A DNA stretch of 64,000 nt from Kitasatospora phosalacinea (GCF_000717185.1 NZ_JNYE01000007.1:1-64000), one strand, 5' to 3'; counted from the stretch's first letter, positions 23,529-32,719 are shown. A program made the numbers and translations. The notes: generated from the letters alone by a model not told the origin.

Positions 23529-24923
23529 TTACGGGTTGATCGTCCAGCGCGGGCCGGACGGGGTGTCCTCGATCGCCAGCCCGGCCGCGCCGAGCTGGTC
23601 GCGGATCGCGTCGGCGGTCGCGAAGTCCTTGCGGGTGCGGGCGGCCTGGCGCTGGTCGAGGACCAGCCGGACCAGCGAGTCCACCACGCCGGTGAGCTCC
23701 TCGCCCTGGCCGCCGCCGTCGGCCCACTGCTCGTCCAGCGGGTCGAGGCCGAGCACGCCGAGCATCGCCCGGACCTCGGCGAGCCGGGCCGCGGTCGACT
23801 CCTTGTCGTCCGCGCCGAGCGCGCTGTTGCCCTGCCGGACGGCGGTGTGCACCACGGCGAGCGCCTGCGGGACGCCCAGGTCGTCGTCCATCGCCTCGGC
23901 GAAGGCCGGCGGCACCTCGGGCGCCGCGTCGACCGGGCCGCAGCGCTCCACGGCCCGCTCGATGAAGCCCTCGATCCGGGCGAACCCGGTCTCGGCCTCG
24001 CGCAGCGACTCCTCGCTGTACTCGATCATCGAGCGGTAGTGCGGCCCGGCCAGGTAGTAGCGCAGCACGATCGGGCGCCAGCGCTTGACCATCTCGGAGA
24101 CCAGCACCGAGTTGCCCAGCGACTTGGACATCTTCTCGCCCGCCAGCGTCACCCAGGCGTTGTGCACCCAGAAGTTGGCGAACTCGTCGCCGTACGCCTT
24201 CGACTGGGCGATCTCGTTCTCGTGGTGCGGGAAGATCAGGTCGAGCCCGCCGCCGTGCACGTCGAAGGCGCGGCCGAGGTACTTGTGCGCCATCGCCGAG
24301 CACTCCAGGTGCCAGCCCGGACGGCCGCGGCCCCAGGGCGTCTCCCAGCTCGGCTCGCCGGGCTTGGCGGCCTTCCACATCGCGAAGTCGCGCGGGTCGC
24401 GCTTGCCGGTCTCGTTGTCGCCGGAGGGCTGCCGCAGGTTCTCCAGCTCCTGGTTGGAGAGCTCCAGGTAACCCGGGAAGGTGGTGACCGCGAAGTACAC
24501 GTTCCCGTCGGCGGCGTACGCGTGGCCGCGCTCGATCAGGCCGCGCATCATCTCGATCATCTCGGGCACGTGGCCGGTGGCGCGCGGCTCGGCGCTCGGC
24601 GGCAGGCACCCGAGGACGGTGTAACCCTCGTTGAAGGCACGCTCGTTGGCGTACGCGATCTTCCACCACTCGGTGGACTGCTCGCGCCCCTTGGCGATCA
24701 CCTTGTCGTCGATGTCGGTGACGTTGCGGACGAACGTGACGTCGTACCCGCGGTAGCGGAACCACCGCTGCATCACGTCGAAGTTCAGGCCGGAGCGGAT
24801 GTGCCCGATGTGCGGCGGCGCCTGGACCGTGGCACCGCACAGGTAGATCGAGACACAGCCCGGCACCAGCGGGACGAAGTCGCGTACCTGGCGGGTCATG
24901 GTGTCGTACAGGCGAAGGCTCAC
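23529..24923 (-). CDS. cysS: Cysteinyl-tRNA synthetase
   Basis: 464 residues from the GTG at 24923 ([16 protein letters not shown]), which matches the family's usual N-terminus; the longer frame adds a non-homologous extension. Class I signatures: HIGH as [10 protein letters not shown] at about residue 36, zinc-site Cys in LCGATVQ, and KMSKS in [11 protein letters not shown] at about 264. It charges tRNA-Cys in the cytoplasm. It is followed by rlmB and preceded by the PPOX-type oxidoreductase and the isoprenoid genes. Confidence 0.95.
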   Translation of the reverse strand: MSLRLYDTMTRQVRDFVPLVPGCVSIYLCGATVQAPPHIGHIRSGLNFDVMQRWFRYRGYDVTFVRNVTDIDDKVIAKGREQSTEWWKIAYANERAFNEGYTVLGCLPPSAEPRATGHVPEMIEMMRGLIERGHAYAADGNVYFAVTTFPGYLELSNQELENLRQPSGDNETGKRDPRDFAMWKAAKPGEPSWETPWGRGRPGWHLECSAMAHKYLGRAFDVHGGGLDLIFPHHENEIAQSKAYGDEFANFWVHNAWVTLAGEKMSKSLGNSVLVSEMVKRWRPIVLRYYLAGPHYRSMIEYSEESLREAETGFARIEGFIERAVERCGPVDAAPEVPPAFAEAMDDDLGVPQALAVVHTAVRQGNSALGADDKESTAARLAEVRAMLGVLGLDPLDEQWADGGGQGEELTGVVDSLVRLVLDQRQAARTRKDFATADAIRDQLGAAGLAIEDTPSGPRWTINP

Positions 24924-24989
24924 AGCGACCAGGGTAGTGGGCGGCGGGGGGTGCCCCGCCACCTTCCGGCCCCTTTGGCGTGCCCTCGT

Positions 24990-25385
24990 TCAGCCGATGT
25001 TGCCGACGATCTTGCGCGGGCTGAGCCGGACCACCACCCGGACGTCGTCGGGCCCGTCGAAGCCGTAGTCCTCGCCCCGGTACTTGTGGGACAGCTCGTC
25101 GATCAGCTCCCGGCCGCCCTCGGTGGTCATCGCGACCTCGCCGCGCGCCTCGAAGTAGGTGTACGGGTCGTCCGCCGGGTTGACCAGCAGGCTGATCCGC
25201 GGGTCGCGGACCAGGTTGAGGTGCTTGCGGCGGCCCTGCACGGTGGAGAACAGGATGTCGTCCCCGTCCCGCTTCACCCAGACCACGGACGACTGCGGGC
25301 TGCCGTCGGGCTGCACCGTGGAGACCACGGCGTAGCTCTTCGCGTCCAGCAGTTCCTTCACCTTGTCGACGAGTTCGACGGCCAT
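24990..25385 (-). CDS. PPOX-class F420/flavin-dependent oxidoreductase
   Basis: 131 residues with a split beta-barrel flavin-binding fold: SYAVVSTVQPDGSPQSSVVWVKRDGDDILFSTVQGRRKHLNL is the signature of the pyridoxamine-phosphate-oxidase-like F420 family (TIGR03618 type). These small dimers reduce F420- or FMN-linked substrates. The physiological substrate is unknown. GGAGGAG lies before the ATG. Downstream of ispF in the same direction. Confidence 0.85.
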   Translation of the reverse strand: MAVELVDKVKELLDAKSYAVVSTVQPDGSPQSSVVWVKRDGDDILFSTVQGRRKHLNLVRDPRISLLVNPADDPYTYFEARGEVAMTTEGGRELIDELSHKYRGEDYGFDGPDDVRVVVRLSPRKIVGNIG

Positions 25386-25434
25386 GTCTCCTCCTGTGTC
25401 CGGTTCCTGAGCGTTCGTCAGGATCTGGGCCAGG

Positions 25435-25944
25435 CTAGGCGGCGGGCCGTTCGTAGACCAGCGCCGTGGCGATCGCGGCGAGTCCCTCCGCGCGGCCGGT
25501 CAGGCCGAGGCCGTCGGTGGTGGTGCCGGAGACCGACACCGGGGCGCCGACCGCCGCCGACAGTGCGGCCTGGGCCTCGGCCCGGCGCTTGCCGACCTTC
25601 GGGCGGACGCCGATCACCTGGACGGCGACGTTGCCGATCTCGAAACCGGCCTCCCGGACCAGCCGGGCCGCCTCGGCCAGCAGCGCCACCCCGGCCGCGC
25701 CCGCCCACTCGGGGCGGGAGGTGCCGAAGTGCGCGCCCAGGTCGCCGATCCCGGCGGCGGAGAACAGCGCGTCGCAGGCGGCGTGCGCGGCCACGTCGGC
25801 GTCCGAGTGCCCGGCCAGGCCGGTCTCGCCGGGCCAGTCCAGACCGGCCACCCGCAGCGGGCGGCCCTCCTCGAAGGCGTGCACGTCGGTGCCGATGCCG
25901 ACGCGGGGGAGGACCGGGCGGTCGTTCGGGCGGTCAGTAGCCAT
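25435..25944 (-). CDS. ispF: 2-C-methyl-D-erythritol 2,4-cyclodiphosphate synthase
   Basis: 169 residues. The metal ligands are visible in [12 protein letters not shown] (Asp20 and His22), with [11 protein letters not shown] next, then [10 protein letters not shown] and the C-terminal [13 protein letters not shown]. Fifth step of the MEP isoprenoid pathway, cyclising CDP-methylerythritol phosphate. Its start overlaps the 3' end of ispD by 11 bp, so the two are co-translated. Confidence 0.95.
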   Translation of the reverse strand: MATDRPNDRPVLPRVGIGTDVHAFEEGRPLRVAGLDWPGETGLAGHSDADVAAHAACDALFSAAGIGDLGAHFGTSRPEWAGAAGVALLAEAARLVREAGFEIGNVAVQVIGVRPKVGKRRAEAQAALSAAVGAPVSVSGTTTDGLGLTGRAEGLAAIATALVYERPAA

Positions 25945-26668
25945 CGGTGGCCCTCCGGCGGGCGAGCACGGCCTCGGCGAGCACGAGGTCCAGCGGACGG
26001 GTCACCTTGAACGCCTCCTCGTGGCCGGGCACCACGACCACCCGGCCGCCGAAGCGCTCGATCAGCCCGGCGTCGTCGGTCACCTCGGCGCCCTCGGCGA
26101 GCGCCCGCTCGTGCGCGGCGACCAGGGCGGGCAGGTCGAAGCCCTGCGGGGTCTGCACGGCGCGCAGGGTGGAGCGGTCGGGCGTGTCCAGCACCGGCTC
26201 CGGGCCGGACGGCTGCGGTTCGACCCGCTTGACGGTGTCGGCCAGCGGCACCGCGGGCACCACCGCCGCCGCCCCGGCGCGGACGGCGGCGGCCACCGCG
26301 TCCACCACCTCGACCGGCACCAGCGGGCGGGCCGCGTCGTGCACCAGCACCACCCGGGTGCCCGCGGGGACGGCGGCCAGGCCCAGCCGCACCGACTCCT
26401 GCCGGCTGGCGCCGCCCGGCACCACCCGGACGTCCTTGCCGTCCAGGCCGTGGCTGTCCAGCAGCGAGACCACCCCGGCCACGCCGTCCGGCGGGGCGCA
26501 CACCACCACCAGGCCGACCGCCCGGCTGCGGGCCAGCGCCCGGACGGCGTGCACCAGCAGCGGCACGCCGCCGAGTTCGCGCAGCGCCTTGGGGGCGCCG
26601 GGGCCGAGTCGCTCGCCGCGTCCGGCGGCCGGGACGACCGCTGCCGCGAGCTGTGCTGAGGCGTTCAG
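25934..26668 (-). CDS. ispD: 2-C-methyl-D-erythritol 4-phosphate cytidylyltransferase
   Basis: About 244 residues. [19 protein letters not shown] is the CTP-binding loop, [12 protein letters not shown] the metal site, and [10 protein letters not shown] and VTDDAGLIE are family signatures. Third step of the MEP pathway, making CDP-methylerythritol. Start: no ATG, GTG or TTG lies suitably in frame. A CTG at 26668 follows GAGGAG by 6 nt, giving [16 protein letters not shown]..., the expected N-terminus. Downstream of carD, upstream of ispF. Confidence 0.93.
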   Translation of the reverse strand: MNASAQLAAAVVPAAGRGERLGPGAPKALRELGGVPLLVHAVRALARSRAVGLVVVCAPPDGVAGVVSLLDSHGLDGKDVRVVPGGASRQESVRLGLAAVPAGTRVVLVHDAARPLVPVEVVDAVAAAVRAGAAAVVPAVPLADTVKRVEPQPSGPEPVLDTPDRSTLRAVQTPQGFDLPALVAAHERALAEGAEVTDDAGLIERFGGRVVVVPGHEEAFKVTRPLDLVLAEAVLARRRATDGY

Positions 26669-26923
26669 GTTTGGCTCCTCGGTAGTGATGGGTATGGCCC
26701 GTGCCGAGCGCGGATGACGCGAGCGGGCAGGCCCCCTTCCTGACTGCACGTTAGTGGAACCGCGCCCGACGCACCGCCGTGCCACCGACCCCTTCCGGGC
26801 ATGGCGAAGCGCCCGAGGTGCCGTTGGGGGCACCACCGGGCGCTGCGTCACACCTGGTTCAACCCCGCTGCGGAGGTTGGGAGATCAGGCTGGGAGGTCA
26901 GGACGTGCAGCCGTCTCGACCGC

Positions 26924-27406
26924 TCAGGAGGCGAGGACCTCGTCGAGCAGCGTCTCGGCCTTGTCCTCGTTGGTGTTCTCGGCGAGCGCCAGTTCGCTCA
27001 CCAGGATCTGCCGGGCCTTGGCCAGCATCCGCTTCTCGCCGGCGGACAGGCCGCGCTCGCGCTCGCGGCGCCACAGGTCGCGGACGACCTCTGCGACCTT
27101 GATCACATCGCCGGACGCGAGCTTCTCGAGGTTCGCCTTGTACCGGCGAGACCAGTTGGTGGGCTCTTCGGTGTACGGTGCCCGGAGCACCTCGAAGACG
27201 CGGTCCAGGCCTTCCTGGCCCACCACGTCGCGGACGCCGACGAACTCGGCGTTCTCCGCGGGAACGCGAAGCGTCAGATCTCCCTGCTGCACCTTCAGCA
27301 CCAGGTAGGTCTTGTCCACACCTTTGATCTGGCGAGTTTCGATGGCCTCGATCAGCGCAGCCCCGTGATGGGGGTAGACCACCGTGTCGCCAACCTTGAA
27401 CGTCAT
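26924..27406 (-). CDS. carD: CarD/CdnL-family RNA polymerase-binding regulator
   Basis: 160 residues beginning [20 protein letters not shown], the RNA-polymerase-interacting domain (1-60), followed by a helical DNA-binding domain ([30 protein letters not shown]). CarD binds the RNA polymerase beta subunit and stabilises open complexes at rRNA and other promoters; it is essential in mycobacteria. The ATG has AAGGGG 8 nt upstream. The conserved carD-ispD-ispF order is kept. Confidence 0.95.
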   Translation of the reverse strand: MTFKVGDTVVYPHHGAALIEAIETRQIKGVDKTYLVLKVQQGDLTLRVPAENAEFVGVRDVVGQEGLDRVFEVLRAPYTEEPTNWSRRYKANLEKLASGDVIKVAEVVRDLWRRERERGLSAGEKRMLAKARQILVSELALAENTNEDKAETLLDEVLAS

Positions 27407-27780
27407 GTGACAGGACCCCTTCCGTGGCTTTCCAGAATAACACGCTTTTCGGCTGACTCGAAGGGCGTTTTCGCAGGTCAGGGCGGGTTCCAGGGCTTGA
27501 CAACCACCCCCGTCGCATGCTGCGACCGGTGTTCGATCCGGGCTTCCCGCAGGTCGGAGGCGGTCTGACCGCGGCACGAAACCTCTGGTCACCGCCCCGA
27601 AACCATGATTGGATCTTGAGTTTTTGCCCCCGACGCGCCGGACGCCCCGGATCGTGATCGGACCGCGACACGGGGCCACCCCGTGAGAGGCGGATATGTG
27701 TGGTCGGTAGTCTGGCCCTCGACCACCGACCGTGATCCGTTTTCCGCTGGATCGTCCCCCATCAAGGAGAAGTCGCCGCC
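27407..27780. other. Divergent intergenic region of carD and the lipoprotein gene
   Basis: No gene seen in 374 bp. It contains a perfect arm palindrome GTCGCA-TGC-TGCGAC at 27512-27526, a TTGACA at 27497-27502, and on the minus strand a TATTCT -10-like box 40-50 nt before carD. A GTGGTC/GACCAC pair lies near the lipoprotein start. Confidence 0.5.
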
Positions 27781-28443
27781 GTGAGCCGGAGCCTTCGACG
27801 CGGCGCTGCAGCCGCCCTCGTCCTCGCCGCGATCGTCCCGCTGGCCGCCTGTGCCGCGGGCAACGACGCGAGCACGCTGGAGATCAAGCCGGACAACGCG
27901 GCGACGGCGATCGGCACCGACGTCAAGCTCAACAACATCGTCGTGGTCACCCCCAAGGGCACCGCCGGCGAGTACTCCGGCGCGGCCGCCCTCACGGTGA
28001 ACATCGCCAACACCGGCGGCGAGGCCGAGGTGCTGACCTCGGTGAAGATCGGCGACAGCGCCGCCGCGCTGACCGACGAGAGCGGCGCCGCCGTCCAGGG
28101 CATCACCCTCGCGCCCGGCCAGTCCGTGCTGCTCGGCGCCGAGGGCGGCCCGACCGCCTCGGTGCCCGGCTCGGAGCTGTCGGTCGGCGGCTACGCCAGG
28201 ACCACCTTCACCTTCAAGAACGCCGGCGAGGTCTCCGCCGACGCCAACGTGCAGCCCGCCGAGGGCTACTACGAGGACTTCGGCCCGCAGGCCGCCGCCC
28301 CGTCCCCGTCCGCCTCGGCCCCGGTCTCCCCCGCCGCCTCCGCCTCGGCCGGTGCCAGCGGCTCGCCGTCGGCCGGCGCCACCGCGAGCGGCTCGGCGAG
28401 CGCCCCGGCCGTCCCGTCCGGTTCGGCCTCGGCCCAGCAGTAG
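27781..28443 (+). CDS. Secreted lipoprotein of unknown function
   Basis: 220 residues from a GTG with AAGGAGAAG upstream. The lipoprotein signal peptide ends in the lipobox LAAC at about residue 24. The mature domain (about 30-160) is an immunoglobulin-like beta-sandwich ([34 protein letters not shown]), resembling the DUF461/copper-chaperone-like group but without a clear Met/His copper site. It ends in a Ser/Ala/Pro-rich tail. Anchored on the outer face of the membrane. Confidence 0.78.
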   Translation: MSRSLRRGAAAALVLAAIVPLAACAAGNDASTLEIKPDNAATAIGTDVKLNNIVVVTPKGTAGEYSGAAALTVNIANTGGEAEVLTSVKIGDSAAALTDESGAAVQGITLAPGQSVLLGAEGGPTASVPGSELSVGGYARTTFTFKNAGEVSADANVQPAEGYYEDFGPQAAAPSPSASAPVSPAASASAGASGSPSAGATASGSASAPAVPSGSASAQQ

Positions 28444-28454
28444 TCCGCGGTCAC

Positions 28455-28488
28455 GCAGGAGGGCCCCGCCGCGGCGGGGCCCTCCTGC
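28455..28488. terminator. Bidirectional terminator
   Basis: GCAGGAGGGCCCCGCC (28455-28470) pairs with 28473-28488 between the convergent lipoprotein and phoP genes. Confidence 0.88.
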
Positions 28489-28505
28489 TGTGCGCGCCGC
28501 CGGGC

Positions 28506-29198
28506 CTACGGCTCGAACTTGTAGCCCAGGCCGCGGACGGTGACCAGGTAGCGCGGGGCGCCCGGGTCGGGCTCGATCTTCGCCCGCAGGCGCTTGACGT
28601 GGACGTCCAGGGTCTTGGTGTCGCCGACGTAGTCCGCGCCCCAGACCCGGTCGATCAGCTGCATCCGGGTGAGCACCCGGCCCGCGTTGCGCAGCAGCAT
28701 CTCCAGCAGGTCGAACTCCTTGAGCGGCAGGTCGACCTTGGCGCCGTCCACCGTCACCACGTGCCGGTCGACGTCCATCCGGACCGGCCCGGCCTCCAGC
28801 GCGCCCGGGGCGGCCGCGCCGTCGCCGCCGCCGTCCTCGCCGCGGCGGCGGAGCACCGCGCGGATCCGGGCGACCAGCTCGCGGGTGGAGTACGGCTTGG
28901 TGACGTAGTCGTCGGCCCCTATCTCCAGGCCGACCACCTTGTCGATCTCGCTGTCCTTGGCGGTGACCATGATCACCGGGACGTTGGAGCGGACCCGCAG
29001 CTGGCGGCAGACCTCCGTGCCGGGCAGGCCCGGCAGCATCAGGTCGAGCAGGACGAGGTCGGCTCCGTTGCGCTCGAACTGCTCCAGCGCGTCGGGCCCG
29101 GTGGCGGCGACCGCCACCTCGAAGCCCTCCTTGCGGAGCATGTACGACAGGGCGTCGCTGAACGACTCCTCGTCCTCGACCACCAGTACACGGGTCAC
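28506..29198 (-). CDS. phoP: Response regulator PhoP (OmpR family)
   Basis: 230 residues from the GTG at 29198. Receiver domain 1-120 with DLVLLDLMLPGLPG (phospho-Asp near residue 50) and Lys in DYVTKPYSTRE. Winged-helix DNA-binding domain about 135-228 (LLRNAGRVLTRMQLIDRVWG, VTVRGLGYKFEP). Master regulator of phosphate starvation in Streptomyces, binding PHO boxes and repressing much secondary metabolism. Its start overlaps the stop of phoR by 4 nt (GTGA). Confidence 0.92.
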   Translation of the reverse strand: MTRVLVVEDEESFSDALSYMLRKEGFEVAVAATGPDALEQFERNGADLVLLDLMLPGLPGTEVCRQLRVRSNVPVIMVTAKDSEIDKVVGLEIGADDYVTKPYSTRELVARIRAVLRRRGEDGGGDGAAAPGALEAGPVRMDVDRHVVTVDGAKVDLPLKEFDLLEMLLRNAGRVLTRMQLIDRVWGADYVGDTKTLDVHVKRLRAKIEPDPGAPRYLVTVRGLGYKFEP

Positions 29199-30475
29199 GA
29201 TCGGGCCTCCGGGGCAGGAAGTGTGGTTGCTGCGTGGGTTTCGGGTCCCCCGGCCGGTGCCTGCCCGGCGGGGAGCCGCAGAGTGAAGGTGGAGCCCTGG
29301 CCCTCGACGCTCCACACCGACACGGTGCCGCGGTGCGAGGCGGCGACGTGCTTGACGATGGACAGGCCGAGGCCGGTGCCGCCCGTCAGGCGGGAGCGGG
29401 CGGGGTCCACCCGGTAGAAGCGTTCGAAGATCCGCTCGCGGTCCTTCTCCGAGATGCCGATGCCCTGGTCGGTCACCGAGATCTCGATCAGCTCGCCGTC
29501 CGCCTCGCCCAGCGCCGCGGCGCTGGAGATCCGGCGGGTGGCGAGGGCGACCCTGGTGCGCGGCGGGCTGTAGTTCACCGCGTTCTCCACCAGGTTGCCG
29601 AGTGCGGCGGCCAGCTGGCCGCGGTTGCCGACCAGGTACAGGTCGGTGGTGCCGCCCGCCGCGATGACGATCTGCTTGGCCGCGGCGGTCTGCCGGCAGC
29701 GGTCGATCGCCTCGGCGATCAGCTCGTCCACCGCGACCGGCTCCGGGTCGACCTTGAGCTGGTCGTCCTGGACCCGGGAGAGGTCGATGATCTCCTGCAC
29801 CAGGCTGGCCAGCCGGGTGGCCTCCACCTGCATCCGGCCGGCGAAGCGCTGCACCGCCTCCGGGTCGTCGGAGGCGTCCGCGACGGCCTCGGACAGCAGC
29901 GAGAGCGCGCCGACCGGGGTCTTCAGCTCGTGCGAGACGTTCGCCACGAAGTCGCGGCGGATCGCCTCGATCCGGCGGCGCTCGGTGCGGTCCTCGACCA
30001 GCACCAGCACCAGCCGGGAGCCCAGCGGGGCGACCCGGACCGAGACCGCCAGCGGCTCGGCGGTGCGGGCCGAGGTGCCGGGGCGGGTCAGCTCCAGCTC
30101 GATCTGCCGGATCTCGCCGTCCCGCCGGGTGGAGCGGGCCAGCGACAGCATCTGGTCCACGGCCACCTTGCCGCCGCGCACCAGGCCCATCGCGTAGGCC
30201 GCCGAGGAGGCCTTGACCACCTCGTCGCCCTCGCCGAGCACGATCGCGCAGGAGCGCAGCACCGAGAGCACGGTGTCCACGCCCGGGGGGAGGGCGGGCT
30301 CCTGGTCCAGCTCCGCCGGTCCGCCGGTCCCGCTCGTCCTGCTCGTCCTGCCGCTCCTGCCGCTCCTGTCGCGGGCCTGCTCGCGCTCGCTCCAGCGGAA
30401 GGCGATGGAGGCGGTGAGACCGACACCGAGCCCGGCGATGGCGCAGGCAGCGGCGGCGGCCACGTTCACGTCCAT
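29195..30475 (-). CDS. phoR: Sensor histidine kinase PhoR (SenX3-like)
   Basis: 426 residues from the ATG at 30475. One N-terminal TM helix (AAAAACAIAGLGVGLTASIAF), a PAS-like region (about 75-165), the dimerisation domain with phospho-His in FVANVSHELKTPVG (about 182), and an HATPase domain with N-box NLVENAVNYS, DQGIGI and GLGLSIVKH. Phosphorylates PhoP under phosphate limitation. Divergent from phoU, with a PHO box between them. The phoU / phoR-phoP arrangement is that of S. coelicolor. Confidence 0.92.
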   Translation of the reverse strand: MDVNVAAAAACAIAGLGVGLTASIAFRWSEREQARDRSGRSGRTSRTSGTGGPAELDQEPALPPGVDTVLSVLRSCAIVLGEGDEVVKASSAAYAMGLVRGGKVAVDQMLSLARSTRRDGEIRQIELELTRPGTSARTAEPLAVSVRVAPLGSRLVLVLVEDRTERRRIEAIRRDFVANVSHELKTPVGALSLLSEAVADASDDPEAVQRFAGRMQVEATRLASLVQEIIDLSRVQDDQLKVDPEPVAVDELIAEAIDRCRQTAAAKQIVIAAGGTTDLYLVGNRGQLAAALGNLVENAVNYSPPRTRVALATRRISSAAALGEADGELIEISVTDQGIGISEKDRERIFERFYRVDPARSRLTGGTGLGLSIVKHVAASHRGTVSVWSVEGQGSTFTLRLPAGQAPAGGPETHAATTLPAPEARS

Positions 30476-30549
30476 GCCAGCCAGCGTAAATGGTGTCCGG
30501 GCGCGCTCCGTAAGGGTGCGATCAAGGCATCGGCCTGGCGTTGCCGAGA

Positions 30550-30582
30550 ATTCACCTCCACGATCCCGCCGGTTCACCGCAG
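30550..30582. promoter_or_regulatory. PHO box (three 11-bp direct-repeat units)
   Basis: ATTCACCTCCA, CGATCCCGCCG, GTTCACCGCAG: units one and three match the PhoP core GTTCACC and stand exactly 22 bp apart. It lies between phoR and phoU, where PhoP autoregulation is expected. Confidence 0.75.
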
Positions 30583-30759
30583 CGGCCGTGGGAGGTCGCC
30601 CGAACGGCCCAGTCTGGGCCGGGCAAGCCCGTGCGGGCGGTGACGCGGCTACCATTCGCGCCACCAGCAGCGGCCGCCCGCACCCCCGCCCTCCGGCGGG
30701 CCGGTCCGGGGCGTCCGGTCGGCACCGCCACCGACACCGGTACTGGAGGAGAAGAGCGC

Positions 30760-31434
30760 ATGCGCGACGCGTACCACGAGGAACTCGACTCGATCAGCGA
30801 CAGCCTGGTCGAGATGGCACGCCTGGTCGGCTCGGCGATGGGCCGGGCCACCACCGCCCTGCTGGACGCGGACCTCGAACTGGCGGAGAGCGTGATCGCC
30901 GCCGACGAGAAGGTCAACGGACTGCACCACGACCTGGAGAACCGCGCCATCGACCTGCTGGCCCGCCAGCAGCCGGTCGCCACCGACCTGCGCATCGTGG
31001 TCACCTCGCTGCGGATGAGCGCCGACCTGGAGCGCTGCGGCGACCTGGCCCGGCACGTCGCCAAGGTCGCCCGGCTGCGCTACCCGGAGACCGCCGTCCC
31101 GAACGACCTGCACCCGATCGTGCTGGAGATGGGGCAGCTCGCCCAGCGCCTGGTCGCCAAGGCCGGCCTGGTGATCGCCACCAAGGACGTCGACAAGGCG
31201 CTGGAGCTGGAGGCGGACGACGACGCGATCGACGCCCTGCACCGCGAGCTATTCTCGCACCTGCTGGACGACCGCTGGCACCACGGCATCGAGACCGCGG
31301 TGGACGTCACCCTGGTCGGCCGCTACTACGAGCGCTTCGCCGACCACGCGGTCTCGGTCGCCAAGCGCGTGGTGTACCTGGTCACCGGCGAGCACGTGGA
31401 CGACTTCGTGGCCACCGCGGAGCCGGCCGAGTAG
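30760..31434 (+). CDS. phoU: Phosphate transport/signalling regulator PhoU
   Basis: 224 residues forming two similar three-helix bundles, with the metal-site motifs EKVNGLHHDLENRAI in the first half and DDRWHHGIETAVDVTLVGRYYERFADHA in the second. PhoU damps PhoR signalling when phosphate is plentiful and acts with the Pst transporter at the inner membrane. The ATG has GGAGGAGAAG upstream. Divergent from phoR-phoP under the shared PHO box. Confidence 0.92.
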   Translation: MRDAYHEELDSISDSLVEMARLVGSAMGRATTALLDADLELAESVIAADEKVNGLHHDLENRAIDLLARQQPVATDLRIVVTSLRMSADLERCGDLARHVAKVARLRYPETAVPNDLHPIVLEMGQLAQRLVAKAGLVIATKDVDKALELEADDDAIDALHRELFSHLLDDRWHHGIETAVDVTLVGRYYERFADHAVSVAKRVVYLVTGEHVDDFVATAEPAE

Positions 31435-31582
31435 GACCTCCCGCTTCCGGCGAGGGGGCGCACGGGGGCCGAACGGCCAGCCCCCGCGCGCCCGTTGACG
31501 TGCCGTCGGCCGCCGGGTTCACTCGAAGGGACGGGCGCTCCCTTCGGGCTGCCCGGCTCCGCCCGGACGAGGAGGCAGCGCG

Positions 31583-31762
31583 TTGAAGACGACCGGCACC
31601 CCGAACACTCCCCCGCCCGCCCCGACCGCCCCGGTCGCGGCCCGGCTGCTGCCGGTCCTCGCCGCGGGCTGCGGCTGCGGCCCGGGCTGCGGCTGCGGCT
31701 GCCAGTCCGGCTCGCCCTGCCAGTGCGGCGGCGCGACCGGCGGTTGCTGCGGCGGCCACTGA
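31583..31762 (+). CDS. Cys-rich micro-protein, metallothionein-like
   Basis: 59 residues from a TTG with GAGGAGG 7 nt upstream: KTTGTPNTPPPAPTAPVAAR, a hydrophobic LLPVLAAG, then a GCGCGPGCGCGCQ run, SPCQC and GGCCGGH. Nine Cys lie within about 26 residues, all with Gly spacers and a final His, which suits metal binding. A ribosomally made peptide precursor is another option, though no maturation enzyme is next door. It is the first frame after phoU and ends just before a strong terminator. TTG starts and small size make such genes easy to miss. Confidence 0.65.
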   Translation: MKTTGTPNTPPPAPTAPVAARLLPVLAAGCGCGPGCGCGCQSGSPCQCGGATGGCCGGH

Positions 31763-31778
31763 GGCCCCGCGCGCGAAC

Positions 31779-31827
31779 GGCCGGACGGCCGGGCACCCCC
31801 TCTGGAAGGGTGCCCGGCCGTCCGGCC
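31779..31827. terminator. 20-bp perfect hairpin, bidirectional
   Basis: 31779-31798 is fully complementary to 31808-31827, between the convergent Cys-rich peptide and LPMO genes. Confidence 0.9.
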
Positions 31828-31839
31828 TTCCTCCTGGTG

Positions 31840-32430
31840 TCAGGAGAAGTTGACGTCCATGCACTGGTAGAACGCGTTGCCGGTGTCCGCGATGTCCCAG
31901 ACCGCCAGGATCACCTGGTGGCCGGTCAGGTCGCCGGGCAGCGTCGCGGTGTGGCTGAGCGAGGCCGGGGGCAGCTTGCCGCCCATCGGCACGGTCAGCA
32001 GCGGGGTCAGGTTCAGGTTCGACCTGGTGATCTTGGTGGTGGCGTCGTAGCCCGGCTTGGTGATGAAGTACCGGAACGACGTGGTGGCGTGCCGCGCGCT
32101 GATGCTCCAGGTCAGCGTCAGCTGCTGCCCCGCCGTCACCTTGGTGGCCGGCCAGGCCCCGGAGCGCGGGTTGTCGAGCGGCGCCCAGCGGGCGTCGCCG
32201 CCGGCGCACAGCGTGCCGTCGGCGGGGCCCCGGCTCGGGAAGCCCTTGGGCCCCTCGACGCTCATCGGCTCCCACTGGATCTGCCCGCAGTTCTTCACCA
32301 CGCCCGCCCCGCACAGTCCGGCGCGGCTGGGCGGCGTGGTGATGTACCCGTGCGAGCTGGCCGGGATGGCGGTGGCCAGGACCGCGGCGGCGGCGGCGAT
32401 GCCGACCGCCAGGATGTTGCGCTTGCGCAT
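31840..32430 (-). CDS. AA10 lytic polysaccharide monooxygenase (chitin-binding type)
   Basis: 196 residues. Signal peptide 1-26 ends in PASS before HGYITTPPSR, so His27 becomes the mature N-terminus and one half of the copper 'histidine brace'; the second His is in SARHATTSF at about 114. Single-domain AA10 with Cys pairs, DNPRSGAWPATKVTAGQ and a C-terminal VWDIADTGNAFYQCMDVNF typical of the family. Secreted; it cleaves crystalline chitin (or cellulose) oxidatively. A DasR-like operator lies 130 bp upstream, which favours chitin. Confidence 0.92.
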   Translation of the reverse strand: MRKRNILAVGIAAAAAVLATAIPASSHGYITTPPSRAGLCGAGVVKNCGQIQWEPMSVEGPKGFPSRGPADGTLCAGGDARWAPLDNPRSGAWPATKVTAGQQLTLTWSISARHATTSFRYFITKPGYDATTKITRSNLNLTPLLTVPMGGKLPPASLSHTATLPGDLTGHQVILAVWDIADTGNAFYQCMDVNFS

Positions 32431-32561
32431 GGTGCTCCTCCGTGGGGGTGGATGGAGTGCGCGAACACGGGCACGCGGAAGCGGTCGCGTGGGGGGCGAC
32501 CAATATTGTCATGCCCGCGCCGACAGTGCCCCCACGCTAGGAGCCGCGCCTTCCCCCCGTC

Positions 32562-32577
32562 AATGGTCTGAACCATT
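32562..32577. promoter_or_regulatory. DasR-responsive element (dre) candidate
   Basis: AATGGTCTGAACCATT is a 16-bp near-palindrome matching the dre core TGGTCTAGACCA at 10 of 12 positions, upstream of the LPMO gene. DasR (a GntR regulator) represses chitin-use genes until glucosamine-6-phosphate accumulates. Confidence 0.65.
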
Positions 32578-32634
32578 CTCATCCCTGAACCAAGCTTTGC
32601 CACCCCCTGGTTGACGCCGCGTCAGGAAACGGAA

Positions 32635-32677
32635 CAGCCCCCTGGGCCGGGGCGTCGTTGCGCCGGGCAGGGGGCTG
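32635..32677. terminator. Stranded host terminator of gpmA
   Basis: CAGCCCCCTG (32635-32644) pairs with CAGGGGGCTG (32668-32677), with a further GCCGGGGCG-type inner pairing. Before insertion of the second element this lay just beyond the gpmA stop codon. Confidence 0.65.
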
Positions 32678-32703
32678 AGAGGTGGGGCGAGGGCGAGCGG
32701 GTA

Positions 32704-32719
32704 CTACTTCTTGCCCTGG
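32704..32719. other. attL of the gpmA element
   Basis: CTACTTCTTGCCCTGG, identical to the last 16 nt of gpmA (QGKK-stop on the minus strand) at 41785-41800. Confidence 0.85.

Noticed and set aside
27512..27526. GTCGCA-TGC-TGCGAC as a known SOS or metal-regulator site
   Set aside because: The palindrome is real but I could not match it to any named operator with confidence, so only the sequence is reported.
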